DNA from: Pelomonas sp047654805
GTDB lineage: Bacteria > Pseudomonadota > Gammaproteobacteria > Burkholderiales > Burkholderiaceae_C
Assembly (NCBI RefSeq): GCF_047654805.1
Contig: NZ_JASGIV010000001.1
Location: forward strand, 2,914,001-2,978,000
DNA length: 64,000 bases
Reading direction: 5' to 3'
The position numbers were made by a program, and so were the translations under genes. The notes under the pieces are model-generated. The model made no database searches and was not told the DNA's origin. It saw only the letters and a program-made list of their open reading frames with translations. Positions 1 through 8,467 of the stretch are shown here, one piece after another. The stretch's first letter is position 1. Each line of letters begins with the position of its first letter.

Positions 1-1379
1 TCACTGAGCGTGCCGGTCTTGTCGAAGACGACAGTGTCCACCGCGCACAGCCGCTCCAGCGCCGACAGGTCCGCCAGCAGCAGGCCGCGTCGCGCCAGTG
101 CGCCACTGGCCGTCAGCCAGGCGGCGGGTGCGGCCAACGTCAGCGCACAGGGGCAGGTCACGATGAGCACGGCGACGGCCACGGCGACCGCGCGCGCGGG
201 CTCGATCCACCACCAAGCCAGGCCCGCGGCCAGCGCCAGCAGCAGCACGGTGGCCGTGAAGCCGGCCGCCACGCGGTCCAGCACGCCGCTGGACAGTGGC
301 CGCTGGCTCTGCGCCTGCCGCATCAGCCTCACGATGCCCTGGGCTGTCGTGTCGGCGCCCACGCGCTTCACGTCGACCACCAACACACCGTCCATGTTCA
401 GGCTACCGGCCACCACCGCGTCACCCGTGACCTTGACCACCGGCACGGACTCGCCAGTCAGCAACGCCTCGTTGACCCAGCCCTGCCCCTCGACGATACG
501 GCCATCCGCCGCGAAGGCCTCGCCCGCAGCCACGCGGATGCGGTCACCCGGGCGCAGCGCCTCGGGCGGCACACGCTCAGTCGTGCCGTCGTCGCGCAGC
601 CGCTCGGCAGCCGTCGGCAGCGCGCCGGCCACGGCCTCCAATGCCTCGGCGGCACGATGGCGCGCACCTAGCTCGAACCAGCGCGCCAGCAGCAGCAGCG
701 CGATGAACATCGTCAGAGAATCGAAGTAGACCTCATGCCCCAGGGGACCGGTCGGATCGAACAGTGCCCCACTGCTGGCAATGAAGGTGACGGCGATGCC
801 GATGGCTACCGGCACGTCCATACCCAGTCGCCGGGCGCGCAGCTGTCGCCAAGCGCCACTGAAGAAGGGGCCGGCCGCGAACGCCATCACGGGCAACGTC
901 ATCACCCAGCTGCCCCAGCGCAACAGCTGGTCCAGGTCGGGCGACAGCTCACCCGCCTGCGCCACGTAGGCGGGCGTAGCCAGCATCATGACCTGCATCA
1001 TCAGGAAGCCGGCAACGAACAGCCGCCACAGCGCCTGGCGGCTCTCCTGGCGGCGCAGTTCGCGCGCGGGGGCGGCGACGTCCGGCGTGGCCCGGTAACC
1101 GACGGACTGCAGCGCGGCCAGCACATCGGCCAGTGCGACGCGGGACGGCTGCCAGCGCAGCGCGAGGCGTGCCGACGCGGCATTGACGCTGGCCCCCTCC
1201 ACGCCCGGCAGCTTCAGCAGGGCCGCTTCGATGATGCCGGAGCAGGCCGCGCAATGCATGCCAGCCACCTGGAACTGCGACAGCGCCGCCCCGGCCGGGC
1301 CATCGGGCCAGGCCGTGAAAGGGGCAAGGAGCCTGGCGTCGGCATCGGCCGCGCGCAGGCCAGGGGGCGTAGCGCTCAC
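1..1379 (-). CDS. P1B-type copper-transporting ATPase, CcoI/CtpA-like (C-terminus cut by window edge)
   Basis: This is an inner-membrane P-type ATPase that moves Cu(I); 459 residues are visible. In order they show an N-terminal heavy-metal-binding domain with an MHCAAC motif (Cys43 and Cys46), hydrophobic segments, the TGES actuator motif, the copper-selective CPC motif in a membrane helix (Cys409 and Cys411) and DKTGT at Asp453, the phosphorylated Asp. The ATP-binding domain lies beyond the edge. The start is a GTG, the only in-frame start before the metal-binding domain. An FNR-type promoter lies directly upstream, which favours a CcoI/CtpA role (copper supply to cbb3 oxidase under low oxygen) over a CopA detoxification role. 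That choice is inference, since cco genes would lie outside the window. Confidence 0.9.
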   Translation of the reverse strand, partial: MSATPPGLRAADADARLLAPFTAWPDGPAGAALSQFQVAGMHCAACSGIIEAALLKLPGVEGASVNAASARLALRWQPSRVALADVLAALQSVGYRATPDVAAPARELRRQESRQALWRLFVAGFLMMQVMMLATPAYVAQAGELSPDLDQLLRWGSWVMTLPVMAFAAGPFFSGAWRQLRARRLGMDVPVAIGIAVTFIASSGALFDPTGPLGHEVYFDSLTMFIALLLLARWFELGARHRAAEALEAVAGALPTAAERLRDDGTTERVPPEALRPGDRIRVAAGEAFAADGRIVEGQGWVNEALLTGESVPVVKVTGDAVVAGSLNMDGVLVVDVKRVGADTTAQGIVRLMRQAQSQRPLSSGVLDRVAAGFTATVLLLALAAGLAWWWIEPARAVAVAVAVLIVTCPCALTLAAPAAWLTASGALARRGLLLADLSALERLCAVDTVVFDKTGTLS

Positions 1380-1385
1380 GCCGTC

Positions 1386-1427
1386 AATCTAGCCCGCCCA
1401 TCCGGCAGGGTGCATGACCTGAATCAA
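1386..1427 (-). promoter_or_regulatory. FNR/ANR-type class II promoter of the copper ATPase gene
   Basis: Read on the minus strand, TTGATTCAGGTCAT (1427-1414) matches the FNR/ANR half-sites TTGAT-N4-(A/G)TCAA with one mismatch at the last base. A TAGATT -10 element (1391-1386) lies exactly where a class II activator site centred at -41.5 would put it. This geometry places transcription start at about 1379, the first base of the GTG start codon, so the mRNA may be leaderless. It implies oxygen-responsive expression of the ATPase. No TSS data are available. Confidence 0.6.
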
Positions 1428-1527
1428 GGCGTTTGCAATCTTCCCTGAAGCCCCGCCCATCGACCTGCCGGCGGGAACACATATTGCGTGTGCTCCTGCG
1501 CCTGCAGCTTTTCAGGAGGCCCTGCTC

Positions 1528-1968
1528 ATGTCGGATCTTTCGATACCCGTGGACGCGTCCACCACGCAGTTCTCCCACGTCAAGCCCGGGGACACCCCCT
1601 GGCGCAGCGACGGCCTGAGGGACTTCTTCCTCTACCGCGACCTCGGCGTGGCCGCTGCCACCGGCGGGCGCGTCATCGCGCACCTTGTGAAGGCAAACAT
1701 GGCCCCTGAAAAGGGCACGGGATGGCACCGTCATGAGGCGGACTTCCAGATCGTCCTGATGACCAAGGGTTGGGCCAAGTTCATGTATGGCGACCAGGTG
1801 ACGCTGGTGGAGGCCGGCGACTGCGTGCACCAGCGACCCGGCATCGTCCACTACCTCTTCGACTACTCTGCGGACATGGAGTACCTGGAAATCGTCTCGC
1901 CCGCGAACTTCGGCACGGTGGACATGCCGGCACCCTGTGAGGTGCCGACGCCCTCTTCCTGGGCCTGA
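1528..1968 (+). CDS. Cupin-domain protein
   Basis: A 146-residue single-domain cupin, probably cytoplasmic and metal-binding. Motif 1 is visible as HRH (His67 and His69), but the usual metal-ligand Glu position is a Gln (Gln74). Motif 2 is seen as GDCVHQRPGIVH, ending in His108. The start follows an AGGAGG ribosome site about 8 bases upstream. Substrate and function cannot be read from sequence; such small cupins range from sugar isomerases to dioxygenase-like or storage proteins. The gene is divergent from the copper ATPase and convergent with the GST gene. The 12-base palindrome GGCCCGCGGGCC at 1971-1982 lies just after its stop and may act as a weak terminator. Confidence 0.85.
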   Translation: MSDLSIPVDASTTQFSHVKPGDTPWRSDGLRDFFLYRDLGVAAATGGRVIAHLVKANMAPEKGTGWHRHEADFQIVLMTKGWAKFMYGDQVTLVEAGDCVHQRPGIVHYLFDYSADMEYLEIVSPANFGTVDMPAPCEVPTPSSWA

Positions 1969-1985
1969 TCGGCCCGCGGGCCCGC

Positions 1986-2723
1986 TCAGAAATCCATGTC
2001 CAGTTGCTCGATCTCGTCCGGCTCCTGCCGGGCGGCGTCGGTCCACGCCCGCAACTCCGGCATGGCGGCAATGCTCCGGCAGTAGGCCAGGCAAGCCGGA
2101 TTCAACGGCACGTCGTAGGTCAGGAAGCGTGTGACCACAGGCGCGAAGATCGCGTCGGCCGCGCCGCGTCGCGTGCCGAACAGGTAGGGGCCGCCATAGC
2201 GGGCCAGGCATTCAGTCCAGATCTCGCTGATGCGCTCGATGTCAGGGCGGGCGCCGGCCCATATCTTGTGGCGAGGGAAATGGCCCTTGAGATTCATGGG
2301 CAGCGAAGCACGCAGGTTGGCGAAGCCCGAGTTCATCTCGCCGCAGACCGCACGAGCATGGGCCCGGGCCACGCGGTCGACCGGCCACAGCCCGGCCTTG
2401 GGGAAGGTCTCAGCCAGGTACTCGGCAATGGCCAGCGTGTTCCACACCGTCACGCCGTCGTGGCGCAGGCAGGGCACGAGGATGGACGGCGCCAGCAGCA
2501 GCAGTTCCTTGCGCGCATCCGCGTCGTCGGGCGGCAGCATGAGCTCCTCGAAGTCCAGGCCGGCGAAGCGGGCCAGCAGCCAGCCGCGCAGCGACCATGA
2601 CGAGTAGTTCTTGCTGCTCAGCGTCAGCGTGGCGGCAGGCTTGGGCGCAGCCTTGGACTTGCGCGCCGGCGCGGCTTTGACGGGCCTGCGGGCTGCGGGC
2701 TTGCTTGGCGTGGCAACAGGCAT
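1986..2723 (-). CDS. Glutathione S-transferase family protein with a basic N-terminal tail
   Basis: Cytosolic glutathione S-transferase of 245 residues. The thioredoxin-like N-terminal domain begins around residue 33 with LTLSSKNYSSWSLRGW, in which the serines are the likely glutathione-activating region. The helical C-terminal domain follows. The first ~32 residues are an unusual Lys/Ala/Pro-rich tail absent from typical GSTs of about 210 residues. The ATG chosen has a good GAGGAGA ribosome site; a longer frame extends upstream without one. The gene diverges from phaZ. The substrate is unknown, and detoxification or stress-related conjugation is the family default. Confidence 0.88.
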   Translation of the reverse strand: MPVATPSKPAARRPVKAAPARKSKAAPKPAATLTLSSKNYSSWSLRGWLLARFAGLDFEELMLPPDDADARKELLLLAPSILVPCLRHDGVTVWNTLAIAEYLAETFPKAGLWPVDRVARAHARAVCGEMNSGFANLRASLPMNLKGHFPRHKIWAGARPDIERISEIWTECLARYGGPYLFGTRRGAADAIFAPVVTRFLTYDVPLNPACLAYCRSIAAMPELRAWTDAARQEPDEIEQLDMDF

Positions 2724-2827
2724 GGGCGTCTCCTCGGCAGTCTGGACAGCCGCATCGACGCAAGGCCCATGCCATGCTGGCGCGCTACTTGCGTTGCCCA
2801 CACCATCCCGGCCTTGCAGGAGCTGCC

Positions 2828-4042
2828 ATGTACCCCGCCTACCAGGCCCACGTTGATCTGATGTGGCCGCTGCGTGCAGCGACACGCCTGTCCCTGCCCC
2901 TGCTGCAGCAGCCCGGCATCGCCGAAGCCGGCTGGCTGCCGGCCCGCCAGCTGTCGGCGGCAGGCCGGCTCTTCGAGTTGGCCCAGATCACCCACACCCG
3001 CCCGCCGTGGCGCATCGGCGAGATCGTCAATGGCGACGAGCGCTGGCCCATCACCGAAGAGGCCACGCTGACGACGCCTTTCGCCACGCTGCTGCGCTTT
3101 CGCCGGGATGGCGCGCCCTCCGCGCCCAAGGTGCTGGTGGTGGCACCGATGTCCGGTCACTTCGCGACGCTGCTGCGCGACACGGTGCGCACGCTGCTGC
3201 AGGACCATGACGTCTACGTGACCGACTGGCACAACGTGCGCGACGTGCCGCTGGCCGCCGGCCGCTTCGGGCTGGACGAGTACACGGCGCACCTGATGGA
3301 TTTCCTCGCCGCCATCGGCCCACAGGCCCATGTGGTGGCCGTCTGCCAGCCCTGCGTCAGCGCGCTGGCGGCCGTCGCGCTGATGGCGGAGGAGGACCAT
3401 CCCGCCACGCCCGCCAGCCTGACGCTGATGGCCGGCCCCATCGACTGCCGCGTCAGTCCCACGGAGGTCAACAGGCTGGCGACCAGCCGGCCCATCGAAT
3501 GGTTCCGCAAGAACCTGATCAGCCACGTGCCCTGGCAACACCCGGGTGCGGGTCGGCGCGTCTACCCGGGCTTCGTGCAGTTGTCCGCGTTCATGAGCAT
3601 GAACAAGGACAGGCACACGAACGCCTTCAAGGACTATTACAAGCACCTCGTCGCCGATGAGTTCGACAAGGCCGAGGTCACGCGCATGTTCTACGAGGAA
3701 TACCTGGCCGTGGCCGACCTCGCAGCAGAGTTCTACCTGGAGACGGTCGAGCGCGTGTTCCAGACCTACGACCTGCCACGCGGCGAGATGCTGTTCAGGG
3801 GCCGACGCGTGAACCCGGCAGCCATACGCCGCACGGCCCTGCTGACCATAGAGGGCGAGCGCGACGATATCTGCTCGGTCGGCCAGACACTGGCGGCCCA
3901 GGACCTGGCCAGCAGCCTGAAGGCCTACATGCGCACCCACTACATCCAGCCCAACGTGGGCCACTACGGCGTGTTCAGCGGGCGACGCTGGCAGCGTCAG
4001 GTGTACCCGCTGGTCCGCCACGTCATTCAGGTCTCCCAGTAA
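2828..4042 (+). CDS. phaZ: Intracellular poly(3-hydroxybutyrate) depolymerase
   Basis: Hydrolyses stored native PHB granules to release 3-hydroxybutyrate. The 404-residue length suits the intracellular PhaZ family. The alpha/beta-hydrolase nucleophile elbow is VAVCQPCV: a Cys (Cys173, possibly Cys176) replaces the usual lipase-box Ser, as in the Ralstonia-type intracellular enzymes. A late Asp (in GERDDI) and His (in NVGHYGVFSG) complete a plausible triad. The ATG used has CAGGAG upstream; the in-frame extension towards 2705 runs back into the GST gene's start region and lacks a ribosome site. PHB storage fits a Burkholderiales host. Confidence 0.92.
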   Translation: MYPAYQAHVDLMWPLRAATRLSLPLLQQPGIAEAGWLPARQLSAAGRLFELAQITHTRPPWRIGEIVNGDERWPITEEATLTTPFATLLRFRRDGAPSAPKVLVVAPMSGHFATLLRDTVRTLLQDHDVYVTDWHNVRDVPLAAGRFGLDEYTAHLMDFLAAIGPQAHVVAVCQPCVSALAAVALMAEEDHPATPASLTLMAGPIDCRVSPTEVNRLATSRPIEWFRKNLISHVPWQHPGAGRRVYPGFVQLSAFMSMNKDRHTNAFKDYYKHLVADEFDKAEVTRMFYEEYLAVADLAAEFYLETVERVFQTYDLPRGEMLFRGRRVNPAAIRRTALLTIEGERDDICSVGQTLAAQDLASSLKAYMRTHYIQPNVGHYGVFSGRRWQRQVYPLVRHVIQVSQ

Positions 4043-4073
4043 AAAGCAAAGGCCGGCTGTTGCCGGCCTTTGC
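4041..4073 (-). terminator. Rho-independent terminator of sodB, also folding on the phaZ side
   Basis: A perfect 12-base-pair stem (4046-4057 with 4062-4073) closes a four-base loop. On the minus strand it is followed by five T residues, making a canonical terminator for sodB. The T-tract complements the A-run just after the phaZ stop. The same hairpin, without a T-tract, lies immediately after phaZ on the plus strand and may serve both convergent genes. Confidence 0.85.
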
Positions 4074-4088
4074 TGAGGAGCGGAGCGC

Positions 4089-4670
4089 TCAGGCGAAGTT
4101 GGCTTCGGCGAACTGCCAGTTCACGAGATTGCTCAGGAAGGTCTCGACGAACTTGGGGCGCAGGTTGCGATAGTCGATGTAGTAGGCGTGCTCCCACACG
4201 TCGACGGTCAGCAGCGCCTTGTCGGCGCTGGTCAGCGGCGTGCCGGCAGCGCCGGTGTTGACGATGTCGACCGTGCCATCGGGCTTCTTGACCAGCCAGG
4301 TCCAGCCCGAGCCGAAGTTGCCGACTGCGCTCTTCACGAAGGCTTCCTTGAAGGCGGCATAGCTGCCCCACTTGGCGTTGATGGCCGCGGCCAGCGCGCC
4401 GGTCGGCTCGCCGCCACCCTGCGGCTTCATGCAGTTCCAGAAGAACGTGTGATTCCAGATCTGGGCGGCGTTGTTGTAGATACCGCCGGAGCTCTTCTTG
4501 ACGATCTCTTCCAGCGTCAGGGCCTCGAACTCCGTGCCCTTTTGCAGGTTGTTGAGGTTCACGACATAGGCGTTGTGGTGCTTGCCGTGGTGGAACTCAA
4601 GCGTCTCCTTGCTGTAGTGCGGGGCCAGCGAGTCGATTGCGTAGGGCAGCGGGGGCAGCGTGTGTTCCAT
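4089..4670 (-). CDS. sodB: Iron superoxide dismutase
   Basis: Cytoplasmic Fe-superoxide dismutase that disproportionates superoxide to peroxide and oxygen. The protein has 193 residues, the usual length for the family. Metal ligands are visible as the His in HHGKHH (His27), the His in WNHTFFW, and the Asp and His of DVWEHAYYIDY. AAQIWNHTFFWNCM is characteristic of the iron rather than the manganese enzyme. The ATG gives the canonical MEHTLPPLPY N-terminus. It lies 59 bases after xseA on the same strand, a common Burkholderiales pairing, and ends at a strong terminator. Confidence 0.97.
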   Translation of the reverse strand: MEHTLPPLPYAIDSLAPHYSKETLEFHHGKHHNAYVVNLNNLQKGTEFEALTLEEIVKKSSGGIYNNAAQIWNHTFFWNCMKPQGGGEPTGALAAAINAKWGSYAAFKEAFVKSAVGNFGSGWTWLVKKPDGTVDIVNTGAAGTPLTSADKALLTVDVWEHAYYIDYRNLRPKFVETFLSNLVNWQFAEANFA

Positions 4671-4729
4671 GGTGTGAACCTCAAAGTGTTGGGGGGAAGG
4701 GAAACGCGGCGGATTGTAGGGAGCGTCAA

Positions 4730-6082
4730 TCACCCTTGCGGCAAAGGCCGTACCCGCAGGACCTGCATGTCGGCGGCACCGTCCGCCAGCACGGTGCGCA
4801 CCTCGCGCCCAGGCTGCAGGGTCTGCACGGACGTGATCGCGCCGCCCTGCCCGTCGTCCAGCCAGGCATAGCCCCGGGCGAGAACATGCTGGGGATCGAG
4901 GGCCTGCAGGCGGGCCTCCAGCGCATCGAGCCTGGTCCGCTGGCGGGTCAGGATGTCGCGATGGGCGCGCGCGTGGCGCTGCTCCAGGTGGAGCAGCCGC
5001 TGCCCCTGCATTTCGACGCGGCGTCGGGGCGCCGCGGCAGCCCGCTGGGCCAGCAGCTCGAGCAGCCGGCGCTGCCGCGCCAGTGCGTCGCTGGGCCGGG
5101 ACAGGCGCAGCGCCAACCGGTCCAGGCGCTGGGCCAGGGTCTGCAGGCGGTGGTCGGTGCGCAACGCGAGGCTGCGCTCGAGGCTGGCGAGTTGCTGCAG
5201 CAGCCCCTCGCGCGACGGCGCGGCCAGCTCGGCGGCAGCGGTAGGCGTGGGCGCGCGCAGGTCGGCCGCCAGGTCACACAGCGTCACGTCGGTCTCGTGG
5301 CCCACGCCACAGACGACGGGCAGGGCAGACGACACCACGGCCCGCACGACGCGCTCGTCGTTGAAGGCCCAAAGATCCTCCAGCGAGCCGCCGCCGCGCA
5401 CCAGCAGCAGCACGTCCACCTCGGCTCGCGCGTTGGCAGTCTGCAAGGCTCGCACGAGGGCTGGCGGTGCCTCCGCACCCTGCACGGGACTGGGGTAGAC
5501 GACGACCTCGACCTGCGGCGCGCGGCGCGCCAGCGCGGTCAGCACGTCGTGCAGGGCCGCGCCCGCCGCCGACGTGACGACTCCGATGCGCCTCGGGTGG
5601 CTGGGCAATGCGCGCTTGGCCTGCGCGTCGAACAGGCCCTCAGCCGCGAGCCGAGCGCGCAGCTTCAGGAACTGCTCGTACAAAGTGCCCGCGCCCGCCC
5701 GGCGCATGGCTTCGACGACGAACTGCAGCTCGCCGCGAGGCTCGTAGACGGCCACGCGGCCTCGCAGCTCGACCAACAGTCCCTCCCCTGGCGCGAAGTC
5801 CAGCAGGGCCGCCGCGCGGCGGAACATCGCGCAGCGCAGGCTGGCGGCCTGGCCGTCGGCATCCTTCAGTCCGAAATAGCAGTGGCCGCTGGCGGCGCGC
5901 GTGAAGCCGCTGATCTCCCCGCCCACGACGACGACCGAAAAGCGCTCGGCCAGACTCTGGCTCACCGCCTCCAGCAGGCCAGCCACGCCCCAGACACGTC
6001 GGCCCGATGCGGCCTCGCGAGGCTCAATCACGCGCAAACCCAATACCGGCGCGGGCCGGGAAGTCCACAGCCGCGCCGGCAC
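4730..6082 (-). CDS. xseA: Exodeoxyribonuclease VII large subunit
   Basis: Large subunit of exonuclease VII, which degrades single-stranded DNA to oligonucleotides with the XseB small subunit (not in this window). The 450 residues show an N-terminal OB-fold (RVWGVAGLLEAVSQ to about residue 120) and the catalytic domain with IGVVTSAAGAALHD, LLVRGGGSLEDLWAFNDE and CGVGHETDVTLCD. A coiled, Arg/Leu-rich C-terminal half follows. The GTG start gives a few extra residues before the OB-fold; GTG codons slightly downstream are alternatives. sodB follows on the same strand. Confidence 0.95.
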   Translation of the reverse strand: MPARLWTSRPAPVLGLRVIEPREAASGRRVWGVAGLLEAVSQSLAERFSVVVVGGEISGFTRAASGHCYFGLKDADGQAASLRCAMFRRAAALLDFAPGEGLLVELRGRVAVYEPRGELQFVVEAMRRAGAGTLYEQFLKLRARLAAEGLFDAQAKRALPSHPRRIGVVTSAAGAALHDVLTALARRAPQVEVVVYPSPVQGAEAPPALVRALQTANARAEVDVLLLVRGGGSLEDLWAFNDERVVRAVVSSALPVVCGVGHETDVTLCDLAADLRAPTPTAAAELAAPSREGLLQQLASLERSLALRTDHRLQTLAQRLDRLALRLSRPSDALARQRRLLELLAQRAAAAPRRRVEMQGQRLLHLEQRHARAHRDILTRQRTRLDALEARLQALDPQHVLARGYAWLDDGQGGAITSVQTLQPGREVRTVLADGAADMQVLRVRPLPQG

Positions 6083-6404
6083 TGGGCTGGCGGGCGATTC
6101 CGGTGCATGGCGCCTGTCACGGCGCCGTCACGAGCACATAAGGCCTTGTTTTTCAATTCGATTTCCGCTGCTCAAACTTGAGGCAAGTTGTCCAAGGCCT
6201 TGATTTGACGGCCTCCGCCGGCCTGCACCCCGGTCTTGCCCACAAAGTTGTCCACAGCAACGGTGGATTGTGAAGAGGTCCGGGCCGGGGTCGGGAACTG
6301 GGCTGAGGCCGGCAAGCCTGGGGCCATAATCCCGCGCACTTTCCCGGCCGGTCAACGGCCGTTTTTGCGGCCGGCCAGCGGCCGCCTTCTCGACGGGGAC
6401 GACC
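6083..6404 (+). other. Divergent intergenic region between xseA and the exbB-lpxK operon
   Basis: A 322-base non-coding stretch. It holds a 15-base inverted repeat (AACTTG-AGG-CAAGTT, 6175-6189) of operator type. CATAAT at 6325-6330 resembles a sigma-70 -10 box for the rightward operon, but I see no good -35. A short GC-rich hairpin followed by five Ts lies near 6349-6366. The stretch also holds one DnaA-box-like 9-mer that I do not consider functional. None of these assignments is strong. Confidence 0.4.
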
Positions 6405-7022
6405 TTGTTTTCGATCATACAAGCCGCCGGTTGGCCAATCTGGCCCTTGCTCCTGTGCTCCGTGGTGGCCCTGGCCCTGATCATCGAGCGTCTGTCCAGC
6501 CTGCGTGCCAGCCGCATCATGCCGCCGCGGCTGCTGGACGACGTGCTCAACGTCAGCGCCCAGCAACTGCCGGCGCCCGACATGGTCGACCGCCTGGCCG
6601 AGAACTCCATCCTGGGCGAGGTGCTGGCCTCCGGCCTGCGCGCCGTGACCGCTGAGCCGCAGATGCCTGAGGGCAAGCTGCGCCAGGTGTTCGAGTTCGC
6701 CGGCCGCCGCGCCGTGCACCAGCTCGAGCGCTACATGAACACACTGGGCACCATCGCCACGGCCGCACCACTGCTGGGCCTGATGGGCACGGTGGTTGGC
6801 ATGATCGAGATTTTCGGCAGCCAGACGCCCGGCGGCGGCAACCCCGCCCAGCTGGCGCACGGCATCTCCATCGCGCTCTACAACACCGCCTTCGGCCTGA
6901 TGATCGCCATCCCGGCGCTGATCGCGCACCGCTATTTCCGCGGCAAGATCGAGGAGTACGTGCTGGAGCTCGAAGCTGCCGCTGACCGCCTGCTGGGTCA
7001 GTTGCGCCGCTACACGGCCTGA
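6405..7022 (+). CDS. exbB: MotA/TolQ/ExbB proton channel family protein
   Basis: Inner-membrane proton channel subunit that, with ExbD, converts proton motive force into work on TonB or a related partner. The 205 residues have a first membrane helix at about 10-28 and two conserved helices, around TAAPLLGLMGTVVGM and AFGLMIAIPALIAH, typical of ExbB/TolQ. The TTG start is the only start giving the full first helix. It heads the exbB-exbD-lpxK-ycaR-kdsB run, which is conserved in beta-proteobacteria. A second, unrelated-length ExbB lies in the tonB operon, so this copy may serve envelope or lipid A functions rather than receptors. Confidence 0.92.
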   Translation: MFSIIQAAGWPIWPLLLCSVVALALIIERLSSLRASRIMPPRLLDDVLNVSAQQLPAPDMVDRLAENSILGEVLASGLRAVTAEPQMPEGKLRQVFEFAGRRAVHQLERYMNTLGTIATAAPLLGLMGTVVGMIEIFGSQTPGGGNPAQLAHGISIALYNTAFGLMIAIPALIAHRYFRGKIEEYVLELEAAADRLLGQLRRYTA

Positions 7023-7041
7023 ACGCCAAGGATTGCAAGCC

Positions 7042-7458
7042 ATGCGCTTTCGCCCCCCGCACAGCGAACCGCCGGAGATCAACCTGATCCCCTTCATCGA
7101 CGTGCTGTTGGTGATCCTGATCTTCCTGATGTTGTCGACGACGTACTCCAAGTTCACCGAGTTGCAGATCACCCTGCCCTCGGCCGACGCGGAGAAGCTC
7201 AAGGACAGGCCGCAGGAGGTCATCGTCGGCATCGCCGCCGATGGCCGCTTCGTCGTCAATCGCCAGGCCGTGGAGGGCCGCTCGGTCGACATCTTGATCG
7301 GCGCGCTGCGCCAAGCCTCGGGCGGCAACACGGAGGCCTCGCTGATCATCTCCGCCGACGCCGCCACGCCGCATCAGGCGGTCATCAACGTGATGGACGC
7401 CGCGCGCCGCGTCGGCCTGACGCGTGTCACTTTCGCCGCGCAGACCGACGCTCGCTGA
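7042..7458 (+). CDS. exbD: ExbD/TolR biopolymer transport protein
   Basis: 138-residue partner of the preceding ExbB-like channel. It has a short cytoplasmic N-terminus, one membrane helix beginning in INLIPFIDVLLVILIFLM with the conserved proton-carrying Asp (D of FIDVLL), and a periplasmic domain. The ATG is preferred over an in-frame TTG nine bases upstream. The 3' end overlaps the lpxK reading frame by 35 bases, which suggests translational coupling. Confidence 0.93.
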   Translation: MRFRPPHSEPPEINLIPFIDVLLVILIFLMLSTTYSKFTELQITLPSADAEKLKDRPQEVIVGIAADGRFVVNRQAVEGRSVDILIGALRQASGGNTEASLIISADAATPHQAVINVMDAARRVGLTRVTFAAQTDAR

Positions 7459-8467
7459 CCGCCTGCAGGAGCAGTGGCTGGCGGGCGGGGCGATGTCCGC
7501 TGCGCTGTTGCCGCTGAGCGGCCTGTACCGGGCATTGCTGGCGCTGCGCGCCCTGGCCTACCGCACCGGCCTCAAGCGGGTCGAGGCGCTGCCCGTGCCG
7601 GTCATCGTCGTGGGCAACTGGATCGTCGGCGGCGCCGGCAAGACCCCCACCACGCTGGCCCTGTTGGCGCTGCTGCGCGAGCGCGGGCTGCGCGCTGGTG
7701 TCATCTCGCGCGGCTACGGCCGCGACGGCGACGCCGTGCGCCTCGTCACCCGGGTGTCGACGGCGCGCGAGGTGGGAGACGAGCCGCTGCTCATCCACCT
7801 GCGCAGCGGCGCGCCGGTGGCCGTGGGCCGCGACCGGGTCGCCGCGGCCCGCGCGCTGCTGGCTGCCGAGCCAGGTCTGCAATTGCTGGTCAGCGACGAC
7901 GGCCTGCAGCACTGGCGGCTGCCACGGAACCTGAGCCTGCTGGTCTTCGACGAACGCGGCCTGGGCAACGGTCGACTGCTGCCCGCAGGGCCCCTGCGCC
8001 AGCCTCCGCGGCCGCTCGCGGCAGACCAGCTCGTCGTCTACAACGCACCGCGGGCCAGTACCGCCCTGCCCGGCTTCATCGCCGAACGCCGGCTGGCCGG
8101 CGCCGTGACGCTGGCCGACTGGTGGGCTGGACGGCCGGCCCGCATGGACACGCTGCTGGCACTGCGCGGCAGGCCCGGGTTGCGCGCCGTCGCCGGCATT
8201 GCCAGGCCGCAGCGCTTCTTCGACATGCTGGCCGGCCTGGGTCTTTCCTTCGACACGCTGGCCCTGCCCGACCACGCCGACTTCGCCGAGCTGCCCTGGC
8301 CAGCCGATGCCGCCGGCATCCTGCTGACCGAGAAGGACGCCGTGAAACTGCCGCCAGAGCGCGTCGGCACCCTGCCCGTGTGGGTCGTGGCGCTAGACTT
8401 CGCGCCCGGCTCCGGCTTTGCCGCCGCGCTCGACAAACACTTGCAAAAACTCTTCGCTCCCGCCTGA
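7424..8467 (+). CDS. lpxK: Tetraacyldisaccharide 4'-kinase
   Basis: Inner-membrane-associated kinase that phosphorylates the 4' position of the tetraacyldisaccharide to form lipid IVA in lipid A synthesis. The 347 residues begin with an amphipathic/hydrophobic N-terminus and a P-loop of the LpxK type (VGNWIVGGAGKTPT, residues 63-76). DDGLQHWRLPRNL follows. The GTG start inside exbD retains the conserved LADRLQEQW segment; an ATG 23 codons later would lose it. The stop overlaps the ycaR start by one base. kdsB and adk follow in the same direction. Confidence 0.94.
   Translation: MSLSPRRPTLADRLQEQWLAGGAMSAALLPLSGLYRALLALRALAYRTGLKRVEALPVPVIVVGNWIVGGAGKTPTTLALLALLRERGLRAGVISRGYGRDGDAVRLVTRVSTAREVGDEPLLIHLRSGAPVAVGRDRVAAARALLAAEPGLQLLVSDDGLQHWRLPRNLSLLVFDERGLGNGRLLPAGPLRQPPRPLAADQLVVYNAPRASTALPGFIAERRLAGAVTLADWWAGRPARMDTLLALRGRPGLRAVAGIARPQRFFDMLAGLGLSFDTLALPDHADFAELPWPADAAGILLTEKDAVKLPPERVGTLPVWVVALDFAPGSGFAAALDKHLQKLFAPA

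Noticed and set aside
2624..4021. 465-codon minus-strand frame opposite phaZ
   Set aside because: Shadow of phaZ; runs into the GST start region and has no family resemblance.
4637..6181. 514-codon open frame on the plus strand opposite xseA
   Set aside because: It lies antisense to a clear xseA, is Gln/Arg/Ala-rich low-complexity protein without domains, and reflects high GC suppressing stop codons.
6248..6256. DnaA-box-like 9-mer (TTGTCCACA) and possible origin
   Set aside because: A single imperfect box, no AT-rich unwinding region and no dnaA/dnaN nearby.
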